The notes under the pieces are model-generated. The model was not told where the DNA came from. It did not search any database and saw nothing but the letters and a program-made list of their open reading frames with translations. From JADHUC01 sp964617665 (GTDB lineage: Bacteria > Planctomycetota > Planctomycetia > Pirellulales > Pirellulaceae), in contig CAZUAH010000415.1 of assembly GCA_964617665.1 (NCBI GenBank), positions 1 to 12,419 on the forward strand: 12,419 nucleotides of DNA, in the 5' to 3' direction. Below are positions 1-6,282 of this stretch, piece after piece. Both the position numbers and the translations under genes were made by a program. Every line of letters starts with the position of its first letter. Within the stretch, counting starts at the first letter, position 1.

Positions 1-36
1 AACGCCACCGTCCACATAGGATGTGGGCAAGGACAA

Positions 37-57
37 GGCCGGGGGCCCGTGCTACGA
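37..57. repeat. Partial copy of a GC-rich interspersed repeat
   Basis: This 21-base stretch, beginning GGCCGGGGGCCCGTG, matches positions 5257-5277 at 20 of 21 bases. At the second site it is the right part of a perfect hairpin inside a MITE-like element. Here the left half of the hairpin is degraded (ACAAGGCC instead of CACGGGCC), so this looks like a decayed or partial copy. It lies upstream of the oxidoreductase gene and is not part of its coding sequence if translation starts at 171. Confidence 0.6.
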
Positions 58-157
58 AAATGCTTCACAGCCTTGCCTTGACGGGGTGGCGATGGCCCAT
101 TTTCCTGATAGACTGCACGGCATCCAATCGACCAAAAACGCCACCATACTTGTCGAA

Positions 158-163
158 AAGGAG
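158..163 (+). promoter_or_regulatory. Ribosome binding site of the AOR gene
   Basis: AAGGAG lies seven bases before the ATG at 171. It decides the start: the open frame runs upstream to an ATG at 21, but that extension crosses a GC-rich repeat, has no comparable site, and encodes sequence unlike the family N-terminus. Confidence 0.75.
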
Positions 164-170
164 ACCAGGA

Positions 171-2045
171 ATGCCGGTACCAGGAACCATGGGAAAGATC
201 CTGATGGTGGATCTTGACACACAGGAAATCTCAGTTGAAACGCCAAGCGATGATCTATACCTGACATATCTCGGCGGCTACGGGTTGGGGGCCTACTATC
301 TGTACAAGTTACAGAAGCCGGGCGTCGACCCTCTGGGCCCCGAAAACCACCTTGGGTTCTTCACCGGTGTGCTTACGGGCACTCCGGGCATCACGTCCAA
401 CCGGTACGTTGTGGTCGCGAAGAGTCCCAAGACGGGAACTTGGGGCGATGCAAATTCCGGTGGCAGTTTCGGACGTGCTATGAAGCGAGCCGGCTTCGAC
501 GGGGTGATTCTCAAAGGCATCAGTGAGAAGCCTGTGTATCTGTTGCTGCAAGACGGCGAAGCCAAACTGGTTCCGGCCGACGACTGGTGGGGCATGGATA
601 CTCACGAAGTCGAAGACAAGACCCAAGAGCTTTACGGCAAGGATGCACGTTCCGCATGCATTGGGCCTCCGGGCGAACGAATGCACATGCTCTCGTGTAT
701 CATCAACGACAAGGGTAGGGCCGCCGGCCGGAGTGGGCTCGGCGCGGTCATGGGGTCGAAGAAGTTGAAAGCCATCGTCGCTGCGGGCGATGCCGAGATT
801 TCGGTGGCCGACCTGGAAGGCATGAAGGCGTCGATGAAGGAACATCGCGATTTCATGAAAGAACAGCCGTTCTTTGACGTGTTGGCCGAGCACGGTACAT
901 CGGGAATCACGGCGGCCGCGTGCGCCACGGCCGACACGCCCATCAAGAACTGGGGCGGCGTGCCCGAGGACTTCCCCTCCGTGGAGAAGATCAGTGACGA
1001 CAACGTCAAGGCGATCCAGAAGCGCAAATGGGGCTGCTGGAAATGCCCGATTGCTTGCGGCGGTCTGACCGAAGTGGAAGAAGGCGAATACAAGTCGGAC
1101 ACGCACAAACCCGAATACGAAACGCTGGGCTCGTTCGGAACGATGTGCCTGAACGACAACGTCGAATCGATCAATCTCTGCAACGAGTACTGCAACCGGT
1201 ATGGGCTGGACACGATCAGCGCTGGCTGCACCGTGGCCTTCGCCATCGAGTGTTACGAGAATGGCGTCTTGACGAAGGAAGACACCGACGGCCTCGAGTT
1301 GACATGGGGCAATGCCGAAGCGATTGCCGAACTCACGCGGCAGATTGCCATGGGCGAAGGCTTCGGCGGAAAGGTGTTGGCCGACGGAGAGAAGGCGGCG
1401 GCCGAACGGATCGGCAAGGGTGCCGAGCAATACGCGATTCACGTGGGCGGCGAAGAATTGCCGATGCACGACCCACGTCTGAATCCCGGCTTGGCCACCA
1501 GCTACAAAATGGATGCCACCCCCGGCCGGCATACGCAAATGAGCGCCTGGACGCTCGAGGGCGGATTCTCCCCGCCGGGATTAGTGACCGGAGAGTATGA
1601 GCAGCGCCAAGTCGAAGGCAAAGGCGAGGTGTATCGCACGATCGCCGCTCACCACCACGTGATGAGCGCTGCCGGGATGTGTATTTTTTCCTGGTGCGTT
1701 ATGAGGCCGGAATCGGTAACCGACTCGTTGAAGTACTCCACCGGCAAAGACTACACGCTGGACGAGGTACAGGAAATGGGCGATCGGATCACCGCCCTGC
1801 GTACCGCCTTCAATGTTCGTGAAGGGTTCAGCAGTATCGATCTGGACGTGCCCGGGCGCATGATCGGGGCGCCGCCGCTCGAAAGCGGTCCGATCGAAGG
1901 TGTTACCGTTGACATCGATACGCAGATTCGCGACTACCTGGATGCCATGGGTTGGGACACCGAGACCGGCGTCCCAACCAAAGAGACGCTCGACGGCCTG
2001 GGCCTCGATTTCGTCTCCGCGGATCTTCATCCAGCGGGGGCCTAA
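171..2045 (+). CDS. Aldehyde:ferredoxin oxidoreductase (AOR) family protein
   Basis: This 624-residue protein belongs to the tungsten/molybdenum bis-pterin AOR family, cytoplasmic enzymes that oxidise aldehydes to acids with ferredoxin or a related electron carrier. Seen here: the N-terminal domain opening MGKILMVDLDT; the family signature GRSGLGAVMGSKKLKAI; the [4Fe-4S] ligands C289, C292 and C296 (CWKCPIAC) plus C504 (GMCIF); PEYET at 314-318; and ELPMHDPR. The spacing of the four cysteines is close to that of the Pyrococcus furiosus enzyme. The length is normal for the family. In both places where the archaeal enzyme has a DxxGL(C/D) pterin-contact motif, the leading Asp is replaced (NRYGLD at 342-347, SAAGMC at 499-504). 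The start at 171 is chosen for its AAGGAG site. A sulfur-carrier gene follows after 161 bases. The substrate cannot be told from sequence, so no paralogue symbol is given. Confidence 0.95.
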   Translation: MPVPGTMGKILMVDLDTQEISVETPSDDLYLTYLGGYGLGAYYLYKLQKPGVDPLGPENHLGFFTGVLTGTPGITSNRYVVVAKSPKTGTWGDANSGGSFGRAMKRAGFDGVILKGISEKPVYLLLQDGEAKLVPADDWWGMDTHEVEDKTQELYGKDARSACIGPPGERMHMLSCIINDKGRAAGRSGLGAVMGSKKLKAIVAAGDAEISVADLEGMKASMKEHRDFMKEQPFFDVLAEHGTSGITAAACATADTPIKNWGGVPEDFPSVEKISDDNVKAIQKRKWGCWKCPIACGGLTEVEEGEYKSDTHKPEYETLGSFGTMCLNDNVESINLCNEYCNRYGLDTISAGCTVAFAIECYENGVLTKEDTDGLELTWGNAEAIAELTRQIAMGEGFGGKVLADGEKAAAERIGKGAEQYAIHVGGEELPMHDPRLNPGLATSYKMDATPGRHTQMSAWTLEGGFSPPGLVTGEYEQRQVEGKGEVYRTIAAHHHVMSAAGMCIFSWCVMRPESVTDSLKYSTGKDYTLDEVQEMGDRITALRTAFNVREGFSSIDLDVPGRMIGAPPLESGPIEGVTVDIDTQIRDYLDAMGWDTETGVPTKETLDGLGLDFVSADLHPAGA

Positions 2046-2047
2046 TC

Positions 2048-2160
2048 GCCGCTTGCGGCCACAAGAGGGTCCCGACTGCGGACGGGACCTGAGGTTAGCG
2101 GCAAACCCGGGAAGCCAAGGTCCCGCTCGGCAGGCGGGACCTACTTCCTTAACCCTTGTG
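2048..2160. repeat. Double-hairpin repeat between the AOR and sulfur-carrier genes
   Basis: The spacer contains two related perfect hairpins: GGTCCCG (2068-2074) with CGGGACC (2083-2089), and AGGTCCCGC (2118-2126) with GCGGGACCT (2134-2142). Both share the core GGTCCCG/CGGGACC. An outer pair, CACAAG (2060-2065) and CTTGTG (2155-2160), encloses both, and a small GCCGC/GCGGC hairpin (2048-2059) lies directly after the AOR stop codon. The hairpins have no T-run, so they do not look like ordinary intrinsic terminators. They could still affect the mRNA between the two genes. Confidence 0.6.
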
Positions 2161-2206
2161 TGCGGCCCCCACGGACCGCGTCGTCCCATTCGCACAGGGC
2201 GAGATC

Positions 2207-2431
2207 ATGGAAGTCGAAGTGAAACTCTCGGCCTCTCTGCGCAAAGACCGGTTCGGCCGGAAGGCGTTCGAGTTGCCGGAGGGCAGCACGGTGGCCGATC
2301 TCCTAAAGCACTTGAATCTGCCGGAAAAGAAGGTGGCCGTCGTCGCGGTCAACAGCGAGTACTCCACCCACGACCGCCAATTGCAGTCCGGCGACGCGAT
2401 TGCTATCTATCCCCCTGTGGCCGGGGGCTAG
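2207..2431 (+). CDS. MoaD/ThiS family sulfur-carrier protein
   Basis: This 74-residue protein has the ubiquitin-like beta-grasp pattern of MoaD/ThiS proteins and ends in the diagnostic YPPVAGG. The terminal Gly73-Gly74 is the site that is adenylated and thiocarboxylated in the family. MoaD supplies the dithiolene sulfurs of molybdopterin through MPT synthase. The PPVAGG ending is more like MoaD than ThiS. Other supporting segments are LPEGSTVADLLKHL (23-36) and LQSGDAIAIYPP (59-70). The start at 2207 places a weak purine-rich stretch (AGGGCGAG) upstream; an in-frame ATG at 2156 would add 17 residues unlike the family. The location directly after an AOR gene suggests it serves the pterin cofactor of that enzyme, though a role in general cofactor synthesis is equally possible. 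The TAG stop lies within the boundary of a repeat element. Confidence 0.9.
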   Translation: MEVEVKLSASLRKDRFGRKAFELPEGSTVADLLKHLNLPEKKVAVVAVNSEYSTHDRQLQSGDAIAIYPPVAGG

Positions 2432-2553
2432 CAGCCTGTTGATTTGCTGTAGGTCAGGCTGTGCCTGACGCAATACGTGGGGTTGTCATGCACAGCATGA
2501 CCTACATGTGGTATTCGAATTCTCGATTCTCGGCCAAATCAACAGGCCGCTAG
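2428..2553. mobile_element. MITE/REPIN-like palindromic element abutting the sulfur-carrier stop codon
   Basis: The element is bounded by inverted repeats CTAGCAGCCTGTTGATTT (2428-2445) and AAATCAACAGGCCGCTAG (2536-2553), which match at 17 of 18 positions. Inside lie two 22-base segments (about 2448-2469 and 2485-2506) that are near-identical in opposite orientation, 20 of 22. Each is itself a hairpin: GTCAGGC-TGT-GCCTGAC (2453-2469) and GTCATGC-ACA-GCATGAC (2485-2501). It has no coding capacity. CTAG is present at both ends and could be a 4-base target duplication or simply part of the inverted repeat. The layout resembles REPINs (two inverted REP hairpins) or a non-autonomous MITE. No transposase is in the window. 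Confidence 0.65.
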
Positions 2554-2820
2554 TGCTTTGTCAATTTTTGAACGTGGGGTAAGCATCCTGCTTGCCAAGG
2601 CCTCCACCTCGTTCATCGCAAGCTGGGAGCTTACGCCACGAGAACGCGAAGCCGCTCGTTGGCTTTACCACTCGGAGTCCTCACTCGTGTGTCTATTAAG
2701 GAGTCCTACTGCTAGCACCCGCCACGACAACTGATCTTCCGGCAGGCCGTTGATTTTGGTAAGTACGCGGCTCCCACTCTAGTTGGACGGAGGATTGTCT
2801 AGTTTCTCGGTTTTTGCGGG
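2554..2820. other. Gene-free stretch upstream of the DUF11 gene
   Basis: Together with the preceding element this makes 389 bases without a gene. It contains the inverted pair at 2574-2639, a segment GGCCGTTGATTTTGG around 2745-2759 resembling a decayed end of the 2428-2553 element, and otherwise no convincing open frame. A GGAGG at about 2789-2793 is too far from the start at 2821 to act as its ribosome site. I could not identify a well-spaced promoter, although the region must presumably carry the one for the downstream gene. Confidence 0.5.
2574..2639. repeat. Inverted pair of REP-like hairpins
   Basis: The segment at 2574-2598 and the reverse complement of 2615-2639 match at about 19 of 25 positions, sharing GTAAGC and GCTTGC blocks. 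Each half can fold on itself: GGTAAGC/GCTTGCC with one G-T pair (about 2578-2596), and AAGCT-GGG-AGCTT (2620-2632). This is the same two-hairpin layout as the neighbouring elements but more diverged. Confidence 0.5.
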
Positions 2821-5124
2821 ATGCAAGTGATGTCAAGACCCAGAATCAAACTTACCAAACGTGTTGCCCTTGGTCTGGCGGTGTTCTCCTCGGTAGGAGC
2901 GCTGAGCGCTTTCGGTCTCTACAATGGCCAGATCTTCCCGGAGGACCCTGTTGCTGACGGCGTTGGAGAGCCGGGTGCCGAATCCGAAAAGCCGGAAGAT
3001 GTCAAGCCGATCCCGTTGCCTGCCGGGGAAGCGGTGCCACCCGGTTCGATGCTTGCTTCGCCCCGCGAAGATCTCGACGACCCGGTTGCGCTCGTTGGTT
3101 ACGAGGCGGAAATGCCCAAACAGACGGGAACCCCCAACGATTTCTTGCTTCCGCCGCCTGAGACGACCATCTTGCGTGCGAACGATGGAGATGCAACGAC
3201 GCCTGGGACTCCAACACCAGCTGGAAACGATGGTTCGACGGCGGGCAGTGACACTGGTTTCGTGCCACCGTCGCCTCCGCCCACTGAACTTGCTCCTCCA
3301 ACGGAGTTGAACTCGCCACCACCAACCGAACTGCCACTCACAGGCCCGCCGGCGCCAAATCAACTTGAGGTGCCGGAAGCCAACCCGGCCGCGACGACAT
3401 CAAGTTTGCGCGAAGCGACGCGTGCTGCGCTATCGGATGGTGGTTCCGATGCCAGCATCTACGGCGGAGGGGCATCGGCCGGGGCTTCAGCTACGGACAT
3501 GCCCGCCACGCCGCAATTTGATGCAACGATCAGCGATGCGTCCCCCGTCGACACTCGCCCGGCACCGATCTACGAGGCTTCGGCCCCGGCAGTCAACACA
3601 ATGACGTCTCCAAGGAGGATTCCCTCAACCGATTCGGCATCCGGCACTGATTTCTCGCCCAGCCTGTCGTCAACGGAGCCATCTTTCGGACAGCCGGCTG
3701 TCGGCGCTACTGAACCGTTCGAAGGTGGCGGCACACCTGGCGCAAATTCGCTGGAAGGTCTGCAGTCGCCAGCTCTGACGTTGGAAAAGACAGCACCAGA
3801 AGAAATCCAGGTTGGCAAGGAAGCCGAGTTCCAATTGCGAGTCCGCAATGTGGGTTCCGTCGCAGCTCACGACGTAATCGTATTGGATCATGTGCCAAGA
3901 GGCACTCGCTTCGTCAATGCCACGCCCCAATCGAACCGCGCTCCCGATGGCCAGTTGATGTGGCAATTGGGTACGTTGCAGCCGGGCGACGAGACCGCAA
4001 TCTCGATCCAATTGCTGCCCACGACCGAGGGCGAATTGGGCAGCGTTGCACAGGTACTGTTCGGGGCAAAGGCCTCCGTGCGCACGGTCTGCACCAAGCC
4101 CGAGCTTACACTCAGCGTCACCGGCCCGCAGCGGGTGATGATTGGCGAAGCCGTTACATTCGACATCACGGTCTCGAATCCGGGAAGCGGAGCGGCGACC
4201 GGTGTCGTTTTGGAGGAAAACGTTCCCGAGGGGCTGGCGCACATCAAAGGCAACGGATTGACGCTTGATGTGGGCACCCTGAAACCTGGTGAAACTCGCC
4301 GGATGCAATTGGCGCTGAAAGCCGACAAGGCTGGCGTTGTCGACAACATCTTGCTGGCGAGGGGCGACGGAAATCTGATCGCCAAAGACGGTGTAACCTT
4401 GGAGGTACTCGCACCGTCGTTGGAGGTGGCTGTTAGCGGGCCCGGTCTGCGATTCCTGGATAGACAAGCTACGTACGAAGTCGCCGTATCCAATCCCGGC
4501 ACCGCGGCGGCACGTGAGGTCGAGTTGGTCACCTACTTGCCTAAGGGCATGAAGTTCATCTCGGCCGACCACAAGGGTCAGTACGAGCCGCAAAACCACG
4601 CTGTCTACTGGAGCCTGGAGGAGTTGCCGCCACGCGAGATGGGCGTCGCCAAGCTGACGCTGTTGCCGCTGGAAACGGGCGAGCAGAAGCTGAGTGTCGA
4701 AGGACGCGGCGAATTGGGGATTGAGCATAAACATGAGAAGCTGGTCCAGGTTGACAGTCTTGCCGAACTTCAATTCACGATTGCGGACGTCGCTGATCCG
4801 ATCGAGGTCGACAGCGAAACGACGTACATGATCACACTTAGCAATACCGGCTCCAGTGCCGCTACCAACATCCGCCTGCAGATCGGGCTGCCACCGTCAC
4901 TGAAACCTGTCGGTGGCGACGGACCGACGCGAGTGGTCGTGGATGGCGTCCAGGTGGCGATTGATCCTCTGGCCCGCTTGGCCCCCGGCGAACAGGCTGT
5001 CTACAAGCTGAAGGTACGCGGGCTGGACGCCGGCGTGCAGCGAATCCAGGTACAATTGGTCACCGACGAGACGCCAGTTCCGGTGACAAAAGAAGAGATC
5101 ACACGCGTGTACGTTGATCGGTAG
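2821..5124 (+). CDS. Exported protein with four tandem DUF11-type repeats
   Basis: This 767-residue protein has a basic N-terminus followed by one hydrophobic segment (about residues 15-33), read as a signal anchor or signal peptide. A long low-complexity Pro/Ser/Thr/Ala-rich region (about 40-315) includes three PPTEL units at 149-173. Then come four beta-sandwich repeats of the DUF11 type, beginning near residues 318, 427, 532 and 648. Each shows the pattern of a hydrophobic strand, VGKEAEFQLRVRNVGSVAAH-like text (repeated as VSNPGSGAAT, VSNPGTAAAR and LSNTGSSAAT), a xxxPxG turn and a LxPGE strand. Such modules are common in cell-surface proteins and are probably structural or adhesive. The start could also be the ATG at 2830; neither has a clear ribosome site. 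The gene is monocistronic by spacing and no enzymatic motif is visible. Confidence 0.88.
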   Translation: MQVMSRPRIKLTKRVALGLAVFSSVGALSAFGLYNGQIFPEDPVADGVGEPGAESEKPEDVKPIPLPAGEAVPPGSMLASPREDLDDPVALVGYEAEMPKQTGTPNDFLLPPPETTILRANDGDATTPGTPTPAGNDGSTAGSDTGFVPPSPPPTELAPPTELNSPPPTELPLTGPPAPNQLEVPEANPAATTSSLREATRAALSDGGSDASIYGGGASAGASATDMPATPQFDATISDASPVDTRPAPIYEASAPAVNTMTSPRRIPSTDSASGTDFSPSLSSTEPSFGQPAVGATEPFEGGGTPGANSLEGLQSPALTLEKTAPEEIQVGKEAEFQLRVRNVGSVAAHDVIVLDHVPRGTRFVNATPQSNRAPDGQLMWQLGTLQPGDETAISIQLLPTTEGELGSVAQVLFGAKASVRTVCTKPELTLSVTGPQRVMIGEAVTFDITVSNPGSGAATGVVLEENVPEGLAHIKGNGLTLDVGTLKPGETRRMQLALKADKAGVVDNILLARGDGNLIAKDGVTLEVLAPSLEVAVSGPGLRFLDRQATYEVAVSNPGTAAAREVELVTYLPKGMKFISADHKGQYEPQNHAVYWSLEELPPREMGVAKLTLLPLETGEQKLSVEGRGELGIEHKHEKLVQVDSLAELQFTIADVADPIEVDSETTYMITLSNTGSSAATNIRLQIGLPPSLKPVGGDGPTRVVVDGVQVAIDPLARLAPGEQAVYKLKVRGLDAGVQRIQVQLVTDETPVPVTKEEITRVYVDR

Positions 5125-5205
5125 GCGGATCGGTCAGCGTTCGCGATCTGGAAGCATCACGACTTCCGCTAATGCGGTCGGCAAAATTCTTCCTTCCCCG
5201 CGTCT

Positions 5206-5296
5206 GGTAGTGTCCTAATTTCAAAGTAGCTCGGCCCCCTGGGCCGAGAAATCACGGGCCGGGGGCCCGTGCCACGAGCCAAACTAGCCCACTACC
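5206..5296. mobile_element. MITE-like element with two GC-rich hairpins
   Basis: Imperfect terminal inverted repeats GGTAGTGTCCTAATT (5206-5220) and AACTAGCCCACTACC (5282-5296) match at 12 of 15 positions, including a perfect outer GGTAGTG. Between them are two perfect eight-pair hairpins: CTCGGCCC-CCT-GGGCCGAG (5230-5248) and CACGGGCC-GGG-GGCCCGTG (5253-5271). The 7-base direct repeat CGCGTCT occurs immediately left of the element (5199-5205) and two bases beyond its right end (5299-5305), a possible target duplication. Part of the second hairpin recurs at 37-57. It has no coding capacity. Confidence 0.6.
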
Positions 5297-5312
5297 TTCG
5301 CGTCTCGGTTTC

Positions 5313-5341
5313 TGGACTTTGGCAATCATAGCTGCTATCCT
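5313..5341 (+). promoter_or_regulatory. Possible sigma70-like promoter of the metallophosphoesterase gene
   Basis: TGGACT (5313-5318) and TATCCT (5336-5341) are spaced by 17 bases, each matching the -35 and -10 consensus at four of six positions. Transcription would begin almost at the ATG (5350), which would fit the absence of any ribosome binding site. The match is weak. Confidence 0.3.
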
Positions 5342-5349
5342 GCCGGGCT

Positions 5350-6237
5350 ATGGTTGCGTCGCCTGAGACTATCGATCGCGTCATTCGTGACTATCTACAA
5401 GCGGCAGAGGCTAATCGCAAGACGCCGATGCGTGACGGGAACGTCGTCTCTCTCTCGTCGGATAATGCCGACGACTTGATGATCACCGGCGATCTTCACG
5501 GCCAGCGAGTTCACTTCAATAGGATCTGTCGCATAGCCGACCTCGATTCGCAGCCGCGACGTCATCTCGTCTTGCAGGAAGTCTGCCATGGCGGTCCCAC
5601 GTATCCATCCAGCACGGGCTGCATGTCCCATTTGTTGCTGGAAGATGTGGCCCGGTTGAAGGTGAAGTATCCCGAACGTTTCCACTTTTTGCTCAGCAAT
5701 CACGAGTTGGCCGAGCTGAACGATTTTCCAATCGCCAAGGGCGGCCACATGTTAAACCTTCAGTTCCGCGCCGGGCTGAAGAGAATGTACGGAGACGCGA
5801 TCTGGCGAGTCCGTGACGCCTTTGTCGAGTTCCTCTCGACGTGCCCTCTGACCGTTCGTCTGGCCAGCGGAGTGTTCGTCTGCCACGGCATACCCGAGCT
5901 TATTGATGACCACGGTTTTGACACGGGCGTGTTTCGGCGCCCATTGACGAAAGCCGACCTCAGTCCCGACGGCGCGGCGTTTCGCCTAGTTTGGGGGCGC
6001 GACTTCCGGCCGGAGAATGCTGAGGCCTTTTCAGAGTTGGTCGACGCCAATGTGCTCATTCATGGCCACGAACCCTGTGCCGAGGGATTCGCCATTCCGA
6101 ACGAACGGCAGATCATTTTGGACTGCGCCGGCCCAAACGCATGCTACTTGATTGTGCCTGCCGGCGGCACGATAACGCACGAGCAAATCGCCGCTCGTAT
6201 TCAGCGGCTGAACGGTGCGGGCGCGGAAGACGAATGA
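5350..6237 (+). CDS. Divergent PPP-like metallophosphoesterase
   Basis: This 295-residue protein carries most metal-site motifs of the calcineurin-like phosphoesterase fold in order: GDLHGQ (47-52), SNHEL (116-120, corresponding to GNHE), CHG (178-180) and HGH (238-240). The second motif, normally GDxVDRG with a metal-bridging Asp, is replaced by LQEVCHGG (75-82). The overall order resembles the PPP Ser/Thr phosphatase branch. No signal peptide or membrane segment is seen, so it is probably cytoplasmic. Its substrate is unknown: a protein phosphatase, a nucleotide phosphatase, or a protein with altered metal use are all possible. It has no ribosome site and may be leaderless. It is convergent with the minus-strand gene, 45 bases away. 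Confidence 0.85.
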   Translation: MVASPETIDRVIRDYLQAAEANRKTPMRDGNVVSLSSDNADDLMITGDLHGQRVHFNRICRIADLDSQPRRHLVLQEVCHGGPTYPSSTGCMSHLLLEDVARLKVKYPERFHFLLSNHELAELNDFPIAKGGHMLNLQFRAGLKRMYGDAIWRVRDAFVEFLSTCPLTVRLASGVFVCHGIPELIDDHGFDTGVFRRPLTKADLSPDGAAFRLVWGRDFRPENAEAFSELVDANVLIHGHEPCAEGFAIPNERQIILDCAGPNACYLIVPAGGTITHEQIAARIQRLNGAGAEDE

Positions 6238-6282
6238 CCGGGTATGATGGCCCACGAACTTGGATCAGGCGGTGGTCAGGAG

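Noticed and set aside
1..145. AACGCCACC at 1-9 and 137-145 as a possible target duplication around the repeat at 37-57
   Set aside because: Nine bases shared over 145 could be chance, there are no inverted ends between them, and the window edge prevents checking the left flank.
21..170. A 50-codon N-terminal extension of the AOR frame
   Set aside because: The extra residues are unlike the family, cross a dispersed repeat, and the AAGGAG site fits the ATG at 171.
309..1538. A 409-codon open frame on the minus strand opposite the AOR gene
   Set aside because: It lies wholly within the AOR coding region, its protein has no recognisable motif and a His/Arg/Val-rich composition typical of antisense reading of GC-rich codons, and the plus strand carries all family motifs.
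2048..2160. The hairpins after the AOR gene as an intrinsic terminator
   Set aside because: Neither stem is followed by a T-run, and the two stems share a sequence core, which fits repeats better.
2783..2811. TTGGAC at 2783-2788 as a -35 box for the DUF11 gene
   Set aside because: No acceptable -10 hexamer lies 16-18 bases downstream.
3670..4773. A 367-codon minus-strand frame opposite the DUF11 repeats
   Set aside because: It is a shadow of a clear repeat-domain gene, with no recognisable domain and no ribosome site that I could support.
2048..5296. The palindromic clusters as a CRISPR array
   Set aside because: There is no regular series of identical repeats separated by unique spacers; the units are inverted, different in sequence and irregularly spaced.
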